A stretch of DNA of 64,000 nt, from contig JAUJYN010000012.1 of assembly GCA_030737835.1 (NCBI GenBank), positions 283,014 to 347,013 of the forward strand, written 5' to 3'. Below are positions 23,613 through 33,903 of this stretch, one piece after another (positions within the stretch are counted from its first letter, which is position 1; the number at the start of each line of letters is the position of its first letter). The notes under the pieces are model-generated. The model did no database searches and was not told where the DNA came from. It saw nothing but the letters and a program-made list of their open reading frames with translations. The stretch is from Acorus gramineus. Taxonomy: Eukaryota; Streptophyta; Magnoliopsida; Acorales; Acoraceae. The position numbers and the translations under genes were made by a program.

Positions 23613-24094
23613 GCCTCGGTTTGGATTGAAGAATTAAGTTATTCTGGATAGATAACTATGATAGTATAGATAGCAATTCTACATGAATAAGAGATTTTCT
23701 GTTTGGTTGTGTTTTTTTTTTATTCTCATTGGAAAACGTAAAAATAAAGGTTAAGTTGTTTGGTTGATGAAGAATAAAATATAAATAAGGTGTAAAAAGT
23801 TGATTTGGCATGTGAGACCTATTGATGTATAAGAGGTGTTGATAGGTGATTTGATGTAATGAGATGTGTCTTTTTTTTATTTGTAGGTGGGCCCCACTTA
23901 TCCATGAGAATAGATAAACTGAGTATAGTTTATCCTAGGAGTTACTTAGAATTGTTATACTCTTTTATACTCGTTTAAACTGGCTTAGTAATACCAAGTT
24001 ATACTCTGCAAACAAATAGCCATTTTCCCTATCCATTCTTATACCACCCTTATGCCCCTCTTATACTCCCTTAACCCCTGATCCAAACGGGGGG
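23613..24094. mobile_element. Tourist-like (PIF/Harbinger) miniature, 482 bp
   Basis: The left end GCCTCGGTTTGGAT and the reversed right end CCCCCCGTTTGGAT are inverted copies with the GTTTGGAT core typical of Tourist elements. TTA lies on each side (23,610-23,612 and 24,095-24,097), the expected 3-bp target duplication. It is non-coding. Confidence 0.75.
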
Positions 24095-24112
24095 TTAGAG
24101 TTTTAAATGAGG

Positions 24113-24558
24113 AATATTGACAATATAGGGTTGGTTGAGTTGTGTATATACAAAAAAAACTCTTTTTTAATTGTAATATACTTCTTTCATTCGTAAACCA
24201 TAACAAATGTTACAAATAATTTATTTACTAATAATTAATAATAATTTTTTATTATATTAATTATCTATAATATCATACAACATCTAAACTAGTCTTCTCA
24301 CACGCACGATGTGCGTGTACATAATTTTTTTTTATTTTAATAAAGTTGCCCACAACTAATACCCTCATTTTTTTAATTCATTTATATGCAATAGAATATA
24401 CCATGTTATATATGCATAAATGATATGATAAAATTTTTAATAATGATTAAATAAATTTTTTATAAAATTTATTATAAAATTACACGTAAAGGAGATATAT
24501 TACAATTGAAAATGAGTTTTCTGTATATATACTTTTCAATCAACCATATATTGTAAAA
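24113..24558. repeat. Inverted-repeat element, about 75-bp arms
   Basis: The left arm (about 24,115-24,190) and right arm (about 24,484-24,556) are inverted copies. The shared blocks are ACAATATA, GGTTG, GTATATAC and AATTGTAATATA. It is probably a foldback miniature of uncertain superfamily. A Helitron-like 3' end lies inside it at 24,289. Confidence 0.55.
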
Positions 24559-25513
24559 ATCCCCTTATTTGAAATTCTCAAACCAACAATATGGCTTGAA
24601 TAGATAAAAATAAAAATAAAAAACGTTCATATACAATTTAAACACTTTTGGATAACAAATAATAAGATATATTTTAGTAAATTTTATTTAAAATGGTAAA
24701 ATTAGATACCAGACACCTTATAAGGGGCCATATTTGGGATGTATTTAGGATGAATTTGATCCATTTGATAAACCGATTTATAAAAATTTGTTTAAAGTAT
24801 GTGGAAAATTCGTCTCATCTTATTTAGTTTGGTTCTTCCTAACAACGTCGGAGAGAAGGATTTCATGGCGTCGAAGGGGGTTCAAGCGTCGCCGCTAGTG
24901 GAGGAGAGAGACCAAGCTAGTTTCACTGATTTTGGGAAAAGTCAGAATGAAGGAGAGAGAAAGCCTAAAAAGTTGAGTTTTATACCCTGTGTAATTATGG
25001 GTTTTAGGCAGAAGCTGAATAGTTCGATTAAGATTGTTAAACATTCTTAATATATTTTATTAGTTAATTTAGATAACCAAATAATCCAATCCTATCTCAA
25101 CGTCATATGTTTTATATTATTTTATTTTAAAAAAATTTATATATATATATATATATAATGTAGAATTAATTAAGATGTTAAACCATTTAATTATATAAAT
25201 TTAATTTTTTAATTAAGGATTTGTGAAATTCAAAAAGATAGATTTGATGAATATCTCATCTTATCCACTAAATATTAAAATATATATTTTTCATTTTTAT
25301 TCTTTAATATAAAATCAAATATCATAAATAAATAAGGATAAAATTGAAAAATAAAAATATTACACACACACAAAGGAACAAACATGAAAATTTAAATATT
25401 TTCACTTAGTATAATAAATAAATAGACAGATAGATGGGTTAAAAAAATGAGGGTGTTGATTCAGGGTTTTTTTTATTATTATTTTCACACGCATTGTGTG
25501 TGTGGAAGACTAG
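24289..25513. mobile_element. Two outward-facing Helitron-like 3' ends
   Basis: At 25,480-25,513 a short hairpin (CACACGCATTGTGTGTG) is followed by GAAGACTAG and then T, matching a Helitron 3' end (hairpin, CTRR, insertion before T). The mirror image occurs at 24,289-24,320 on the minus strand (hairpin around ACGCACGATGTGCGT, then CTAG). About 90 bp are shared between the two, including CACCCTCATTTTTTTAA-like text. The 5' TC ends were not found and no Rep/Helicase coding is present. Inverted duplication of one 3' end is an equally good reading. Confidence 0.42.
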
Positions 25514-25829
25514 TTAGGTATCCAACATAATATGATTCATCATGGCGTTCGATGTAATACATCGAATCGAATATCAACAGTTGAAATTGATACAATTTTA
25601 TCTTCTCACCTGGTCAAGGGTGATAGGTAAAATTGCACATCCGGTTACTCAAATAACAATAGTGTGGTAATTAATGTTAATTGTAACGGTGGGGTAAAAA
25701 TGTTCATATTTTAAAACATTTAAGGGGTATTTTTAGAAGGATCATTTTAATAAGAGTTATTTGACAAAATCAGATTACAAAAGGGGTGTATATGCAAAAA
25801 ACCCTTAATTATTTATCACGCTTTGCAAA
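25514..25829 (+). promoter_or_regulatory. Upstream region of ATG4
   Basis: AT-rich DNA between the Helitron-like end and the CT-rich ATG4 leader. It should contain the ATG4 core promoter, but no single TATA box stands out. Confidence 0.35.
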
Positions 25830-25839
25830 ATAAAACCCG

Positions 25840-26013
25840 ATGCCTAGGGTTTCATTTGCTTTTTCTCTCCTTCTCGATTCCCAACGTCGCCGGCCCCTCT
25901 GCGTGCGATCTCCCATGCCGCCGCCTTTTTTTCTCTCTCTCTCTCTTTCTCTCGTTAGATCTCTCCGCCGTCTCTCTCTCTAGTCTCCTTGTGCCTCCGA
26001 TCTCCCTCACCTG
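25840..26013 (+). other. Probable non-coding first exon of ATG4
   Basis: A pyrimidine-rich leader (CT repeats, CCGCCGTCTCTC) ending at a strong donor, CTG|GTAAGT, at 26,014. It is the only leader-like sequence upstream of the ATG4 coding exons on this strand. The following intron to 31,427 or 31,592 would be about 5.4-5.6 kb. The transcription start is not determined. Confidence 0.55.
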
Positions 26014-29000
26014 GTAAGTTTGAATTTGATTTTGATTTAGTTTATTCTTATGATCTTCATTTGTGTGTGTGTTTGATTTAGTTTATTCATAGGATCTTGA
26101 TTTTTTTGAAAACTTTGATCTGTGTAATCTATGTTGTGTGATCTTTGGGTAGTTGAAGTTTTGAATGTTCAATTTTTTTTCAAACCATCTTGCTGGTTAT
26201 ACCATTGGAGATTTGGTTTTTCAATTATCTGACATGCTTTAACAGGTTTGTGCTAGAAGGAATGATTAAATGATGCATTCTAAATTGTCTATTGACCTAT
26301 AGGGGTCCACCAGATGTGGACCCAGAACAGTTTTATTCAGGGTCTTCTGGGTCCTTGACAGGACCGCGATACACTGCCAGGTTGGGTCCAGGTGAATCCT
26401 GATGCAGCTCGAACCCGACTTGTTGATAGGCCTAACTAGGGGGAACATGCTAATCAGATAGGACTCAAAACTGCACTCAACTAGATTTGTTTTCCAAGAA
26501 ATTCCCATCACCTTTTAGAATCCCACTCTGCTAGCCACTATTAGAAGTCATTCAGTACTATCTGACAATCTAATATATCCTTCCTTTACAGCTTCATCCA
26601 TATTTTTTAGGTCTCATATTGCTCATAGGGTAAGGTCAGTGATATACGTCGCTCAATGTGAATCCATATCATTAAAAATGACTCTCCACTTTTTCAATCC
26701 CTCTCACATTTACTACTATGCTTCCTCTACCTATTTCCATTATTATCTTTCCAGTTTTGTGTCTCTTGGCACATTAATATGTCCATTTTTAGAACATATA
26801 TTACAAGGGAACTAATAGTTCAGGCATTCAGAACCTTATGACATTTCAATTTAAGACAAAAGCAGCGAATTCACCAAAAGCCTAAATTCTGTCAAATGTG
26901 AAGCTTGATGCTTTTTACATTACTGTACTTAATCTAAAGCTATTGATTTGACATTGTTAGTCAGTTATAAAAGCATTGACGAATTCCATTGTGAAAAAAA
27001 TGAAAGTCGTTGAGATCTTGAATGTCTATTAGGTGTGTTGTCACCTTGTTGAAGATTGATTATAATTTCAAGTAAAAAAAATAAAAATGAATACTCTCCG
27101 GATCACATCATCTCACACAAGTTGGTATGCATGTATTTTTACCTTAATTGCCAATGGAAATATTTTTTAGAAGCCTTATTATAAGTTTAAGACAAAAATG
27201 TTGGGTTGTTACCTTAAGAAAAACACAGGTTTAGTTTTTAACCTACGTGTTCACGTTTAGAATTCTCATTCGACAGATGACTTTGGACACTTACTATGTC
27301 AACTCGACATTTAGAATTCCATCCAAACTGCTTTCTATTATTAGAAATATGAGTTCATTCAATCCGACAGATTGCATATGCAAATGGGCTTCAATTCAGA
27401 AAAATATAAATTTTGTAAATTTGAACAGTTTGAAACTTCATTCAAATGGTAGGCAATAACTGACACATAATATGATATGAATACTAACTCGAATGAGACA
27501 AAATGGCCGCCATGACTCAACCATTTGCTTTGTAAGCTCACTTTGAATTCATGAAACACTGTTCAACATCCTGTATTCCAATTCTTCATCCGGATTATGT
27601 GCCACCTCTTGGCGTTTATGTTGTTCTAGACAAGGTCACAGTGTTTTTCTAAATGTCTCTTACACAATTTTATTTTATCTACGCGATTGCATGTTTAGTT
27701 ATACTGATTTGAATTGGAAATCCTGAATAGTTTGAATGTTGGAAATGAATGTTTTTAATTTCTCAAGGCAAATTAATAAATTCAATTAGAAGTTCTAAAA
27801 AACCTAGTTATCCTCCCTCTACATCCTGTATAGCAGTACAAAAGGAATTTCAGATCTTAAGTAGGATTTGCCCACGGGTGTAATTTGAATTGCAAAAATA
27901 GATTGCAATAATATCATACTAATTTTATACATCAGGTTAGTGAGCATTTGGCCAAGGTAGACTACAATAAAGTAGATTTAGGAATATGGAAACAATGCAT
28001 GACATCCACCATTTAATGCCAATTCAATAACAAAAGTTACATGGTTACCTTATTAATGTGCACTTCGATGAATCCATCTTATATGGAACTGAACCAACTC
28101 GAAAAATACTTTATCCTACAAAAGTCAAGTGCCATAATCATCAGTCTAAACAACCAATCTAAAATATCTGACTCTCTGGGGGCTACTAGAAGTAGCCGTT
28201 GACAATTTGTCGAAAATTTCCAAGAAACATAGCATTTCATTATAAGTTCAACAATACAAGGATAGCATGTCAATTAAAACAAAAGTTTACTTCACAATGT
28301 AACGAGATGGAGTGTCTACCTGGGTTTAGCTTGATGCCACAAGCTGATCTGCAAGAGATACGGCTTCCTTTCTTTTGATTGACATGAGCAGATCCCTTCT
28401 GCTCTCTTTTCTTCCGTTCTGCTTCAGCAACAGCAAGCATAGCTTACTATAGTTCAATAATTGTATCAGTTCAATATCATGACTTTATTTTTCATATTTT
28501 CTCTAATCAGAGGCCACTATAACTCCCACATTGAACAACATATGTTGTAAAATAAGTATTTGATATATTTATATTTTTTTAACATGTTGTAGCAGATAAA
28601 TAATTTCCAAAACTTTTATCCTTGGATATACTCTCTAACATTTTGTGACTAATTGATTTTGAAAACTCTTTTTCCAATGAGAATAAATTAACAACTGGAC
28701 TCAAAATTACATCCTTTCTTATTACTATTAATTATATTTGGCATAGACACCTGTAGCTTAGGGGTTTTTTTTTTTTTTTTTTTGGGTGGGGGGGGCGTGT
28801 TCTCCATTGATTGGAAAGGGGAAATTATCTGTCAAAAAAATGATACTAACACGGGTATCGATCCAGTAAGAGTTACATGCTAGATTATGTGAAAAATTTG
28901 TTCTTTTCAGGTGAAATGGACCTGGTCTTATACTAATCAAGTTCTCAAATCAGTTGAAGAATGAAAGAGGATCTCTGCATGTCAACAGCAACATCAGCGA

Positions 29001-29257
29001 TTTTTTTCCTTGAGAAACGGGTAGGAATCCAACAAGCAAATTTATAAATATTGGGGTACAATTCCATTAACCCCCCAAAAAAAGAGAACAAAAGAAAAAC
29101 AGACTGGTGGATGAGAAAAGGATAAATGCAATGTATTCAACAGATATTTGTTTACACTATAGGCTTACCTCAACCCCCCTCCAATTTTATTCTAAAAGAG
29201 TATAGGAGAAATTAGGAAAGAAAATTGTCCCTCAAACAAAAGGACACAAAGGATCTT

Positions 29258-30407
29258 TGTTGGTTGCTTTGATTGTCGTTAATATCTCGTCTTTGCCAAC
29301 AAAATATAAAACCCTTACCTATTCTTGGTAGAAAGTGGTAGCAAGGGGTCCAATCTACAGGGAGGCTATTGAAGTAAACAAGTAAAAATAAAAGGGCATT
29401 AAAAAGATTTTAAAATAAGGACTTAAAGGGTTGATATGAGAAAGCTAAAATAAAAATCTAGATTGGACAAATTATGAAGAACGCCACCAAGGATTGGAAA
29501 TCCACTCACAAGTATCGTGATGATTCTTTCTTTTGCACTTAATGAAAACAAAAATTTCATAAGTAGTTCACTTCTACTCGATTTAAAAATATGGTTTATA
29601 AAGCATCAACCGTATCTCATCTAAGTAGAACGACGGAAGATCTAAAAATACCCATAATCAAAAGAAATCTGAGTTGAAGAGGCTATATAAACATAAAGTA
29701 CAAATTCGAAAATATCAATGCACAAAAAAAAGAACTAATCACTCAACTCATGGGTTGGAATCCTCTCATTGATGGGAGGATTCTCTAGCCTATCATTGTT
29801 GGTGATATTCTACAATAAAAATAAAAGCCTTTCATGAAAATAAAATAAAAAATACTTTTATTGAAAAACAATAGAATCTGTCTCTAATACCAAAAAATAA
29901 AAACTAATAAAAACAAAAACTAAAAACAGAAAAACTCAAGACAGAAAAGAAAAAACAGAGACTGAAAATAAAATTCTTCTTGGTTGAATGAAGAGATCCT
30001 CCCCTCTGCAGTGCCCTTTTTATAGGGTTTTGAGGGTTGAATTGATTGTAAATGCTGATTTGCAAAATATGTTGGGGATGTAATTGCAAAATTTGTTAAA
30101 GATCTTGTTGATTTGTTGGAGATGTCAAAGCTAATTTGATTGAAGATTTTTATTTATTTGGTGGATCAGATTTAGAAGTTTTGATGGTACTTTGAATGTT
30201 AATTCTTTTCTCAATTTATGGCTCCACATGAAAAATATGATAATGCATATTAAATGTATAAATATTGTTAATTTGTGCAAAATATGCTTTGAATATAAAG
30301 AAGAGAAACTTCCCTAATATGTATGTAGAAATGAATAATTACATAGGAAAATGTTTCAAAACAACTCTGAAAAGCATATGAAAATATGTTCTTTTAAACA
30401 TCTAACA
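29258..30407 (-). mobile_element. Solo LTR, 1,150 bp, perfect 5-bp target duplication
   Basis: Reverse-oriented copy of the LTR at 14,492-15,699. On the minus strand it starts TGTTAGATGTTT and ends CAACCAACA. Identical atctt flanks it at 29,253-29,257 and 30,408-30,412. It sits in the leader intron of ATG4, antisense to the gene. It has no internal domains. The two copies differ by many substitutions and small gaps, so their insertions are not very recent. Confidence 0.88.
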
Positions 30408-31427
30408 ATCTTCGCGACAACAAAGCGAAAGCAGAAGAAAGGAAATGAGAACACTCTGAGAGGGAAATCCTCCCAAAGTTTTTTTTTTTTTGAGAAACAA
30501 TTAGTGCAAGTTATATATTACAAAATGCGAGAGCGAGCTGACATGAGGCATGAATAAGCAAAAACCGTGTCCAATTTATGTCAATGGACCAAGGTGCTGC
30601 ATGATGGATAGCATTACCTTGATAAAGAAAAGAAGGGGACATCTGCAACATAAACGAGTTTATAAATATTAACTGACCTCTCTAGTCTTTTTCGAGCGCT
30701 TTTCGATGGACTTCAACAATTTTATTCTAGATCCGCCAATACCTACTACTACCGATTTTCTTAGAGAAAACCCACCAGTTGAGACTGTAAATTGTATCCC
30801 TCTTCTGTTGAAGCTGCATGTCAGTGGTTCATCATTGGTGGCCACACTGCATGCCTTCCTGCATAAACCTTCACAAGATCTTCTGTTAAAACAACCCCCT
30901 AGTTTTTCTCCTCCTCTTCCTCATCATCAATATTATTAACAACATCTGTAAGAGAACCTTCATCACAGCAAATTGTTGTAGCTGGTTGGAATTAAGGATT
31001 AAGGATTAAACTTTAGATAACTGTGAAATCACCATGTAATTTAAAGGTTGGATTTAAGGATTAAGGAATTACTATGAGGGGTGTAAATGATTTATCACTG
31101 ATGTGTTATTCTTGGCATCTTTTTTTCTTCTTGAATATAAAGTGGAATAAATATTATAATCCGTAAGTTGAAAATTCTATGGCATTTATTTGGAATTTAC
31201 TGTGCAATTCAAGATTTTCAAGCAAGAATTATCTGTTTTCAGTTTGTTTATTCTATGTTTTGTTGGTTAAGAGTTTAATAGGAATGTCGGTTGTAGTTCT
31301 AGGTAGAGGTGTTGGGTTAATCGGACTAGCAATGTGTTCTACAGTTTAATAAAATTTTATATCATTACAGCATCGTTCATGTCAGCATGTGCCACATTTC
31401 TCACATAATTTGTTTTTACTTCCCCAG

Positions 31428-31524
31428 AAGAATGATTTCTGAATCTTGGCAATTTGCCTGTTATTCAAACTGCAAACCAGTTGAATCCATAAACTTTTCT
31501 GTTTTTCTGCCATTTGAGGAAGAG
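31428..31524 (+). other. Candidate second leader exon of ATG4
   Basis: A 97-bp segment between a good acceptor (TTTTTACTTCCCCAG) and donor (AGAG|GTAATT), just before the first coding exon. It contains ATG at 31,432. If spliced to 31,593, it opens a 48-codon frame that ends out of frame beyond the main ATG4 start. It may be an alternative or skipped exon. Confidence 0.35.
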
Positions 31525-31618
31525 GTAATTGATGAATTTCTCATATTTTGCATGTGAGGGAAGTTACTATCCATATTTTGACTTTCTTTCAGGAACCAAT
31601 TCCATCATCAGTACATCT

Positions 31619-31630
31619 ATGGCTAGGTAA
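31619..31630 (+). promoter_or_regulatory. Minimal upstream ORF overlapping the ATG4 start
   Basis: ATGGCTAGGTAA encodes Met-Ala-Arg-stop. The final A of its stop is also the first base of the ATG4 start codon, giving TAATG at 31,628-31,632. It lies in the same exon as the main start, so it is present in every transcript that uses this exon. Confidence 0.7.
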
Positions 31631-33866
31631 TGACGGACTTGCCTGAGAGAGCTGTGGCTTCAAGTTTTTCTGCAGAAACCTCAACTTATTCAGCAGATAC
31701 AGACGGCATATCAGGTGGATCAGAGAAAAGAACAACTCAATCTAAACCCACGAAGGCACCCTCATGGCCAAGTTTCTTTGCATCCACGTTATCTGTCTTT
31801 GAATCTTACACTTATGTAACATCGATTCGCGGAAGAGAGTCCAAGACTGGAACTCATGGTTGGATGACAGCAGTAAAGAGAGCTGCATCTCTTGGTCCAA
31901 TGAGGAGATTTCAAGAGCGCATACTAGGTGTGAGCAAGTCCTGTGTTTCAAGTTCAGCTAGCGAGATATGGCTTTTGGGTGCATGTTATAGAGTCTCACA
32001 TGATGACTCCTCTAGTGATGCTGAATCTGTTGAAAATGATATAGTTGCGTTTCACCATGATTTCTCATCGAGAATTTGGCTAACATACCGTAAAGGTTTG
32101 TTTAAGTGATTGATTATGTACTTAATAGTTGTGATTCAACTCCCTACTCTAGTACAGGCATGATGATCATGTTTGCCCTGCATTTTTTATTAGGGTTTGA
32201 TGCCATTGGAGATTTCAAGCTCACCAGTGATGTTAATTGGGGTTGCATGATCAGAAGCAGTCAGATGCTTGTTGCCCAGGTACAGTCATTGTGTTTCCTT
32301 TGACATTACTGGACAGAGATTCTCGTGTTGAGGTAGTTTCCTTTCCTTCTTTGTCACTATTCATTTGAGGATGTTAACAAATTTTCACATATGTTTCAGG
32401 CAATTCTATTTCATCGTTTAGGGAGATTTTGGAGGCGGCCATCTGAGAAGGTAAGATGCATGGCATATTGCCTTACTGACAGCATACATTCATAGAAATT
32501 GTTCTTTGGTTATCAGGATGATGACTGGCATTCTTTTAATAATGTGATTATGCTCATCTTTAATTTGTGTTGCTGCTGATGGTCTCCTCATTGATCTGCA
32601 GCCCCACGATCCTGAATATATTGACATTTTGCATCTTTTTGGGGATTCTGAATCATCCCCTTTCTCAATACACAACCTGCTGCATGCAGGAAGGCCGTAT
32701 GGCCTGGTTGCTGGTTCATGGGTGGGTCCATATGCCATGTGTCGCTCTTGGGAAACTCTTTCTCGTGACAAGAGAGATCATGTTCATGATGAGAAAGAGG
32801 AACAATCCTTGCCCATGGTTCTGTATGTTGTTTCTGGTGATGAGGATGGGGCACGAGGTGGGGCTCCTGTGATCTACAGAGAAGATGCTGAATTGCTATG
32901 TTCTGAATTTTGTGATGGCCAAGTTGCTTGGGCACCTTTGCTTCTATTGATACCCTTGGTTCTTGGGCTTGAAAAAATCAATCCCCGGTGAGTATTGTAG
33001 AAGTCTAATTTTGTAATTTATTGTTTGTTTTTTCTCTTTTCAATCCATCTTTCTAGGGGATCATGTGAATTATGGTATGAGTTTGGTGGAGCCATTTGTG
33101 CATATGATTTAAAGAATTTTGAAAGCATTTTTACCCTCCAGATCTAAGGTTTGGAAAATGTGTGATTCAAGATTCAACTATTGAAACTGCTTGCCTTAGC
33201 TCTAACCACATTCTAGGTAAGGATTTTGTAAATGCTCGAACAATCACACATGCGTACACTACACAATCACACAGAATGTAAGGGAAAGAGAGCAAAAGAA
33301 AAGGAGTAATTTAAAGCTTTACCTTGTAAATGCTCAAACTGAACTCCTTCACTTCTTGATCTGGAGTCTGGACCAATGGAAGCACATTTACTTTTCTTTT
33401 GGGAAGGTTGATCCATTCTAGCCTCGAAAGCACGGACACGGCTGGAGGGGTCCCATACCCGTGTCCGACACGTGTCGGACACAGCATGGACACGTGTCGG
33501 ACACGCCTCCAGCCGTGTCTGCTGAAATGGGCTGCATTTTTTGTTTGGACACGGCCCAGGACACGCCGGGGACACGGTCCATCCCAGTTTCAGCCCAAAA
33601 AGGAAAAAAAAAAAGAAAAAAAATGGCCCAAACTATTTGAGCTCTCCTCACCTATACTCTGCGGCGGCCCCTCCCAGCCTCTTCTTCTGCTTTGTTTTCT
33701 TCTTCTGCTTGCTGTTCTTTTCCAGACGGGGGAGGCGGGGAAGGGAAGAGAGATGGGAGGCGGACTTGAAATGGGATTTAAATCTGTTGTGTTTCTTTTT
33801 TTTTATAATTTTATATTTATTCTTTATTTTTAGGGTGGAATAAATTGTCTTGTTTATTTTTTTGCA

Positions 33867-33903
<37 letters not shown>

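Noticed and set aside
25823-26017. 64-codon frame at the ATG4 leader
   Set aside because: It begins at a non-ATG codon and is Ser/Leu-rich only because the leader is CT-repeat; it ends at the splice donor region.
26266-26511. 81-codon minus-strand frame with GGTCCA/TGGACC words
   Set aside because: Looks like a possible repeat, but no inverted ends or duplication were found, and the frame has no domain.
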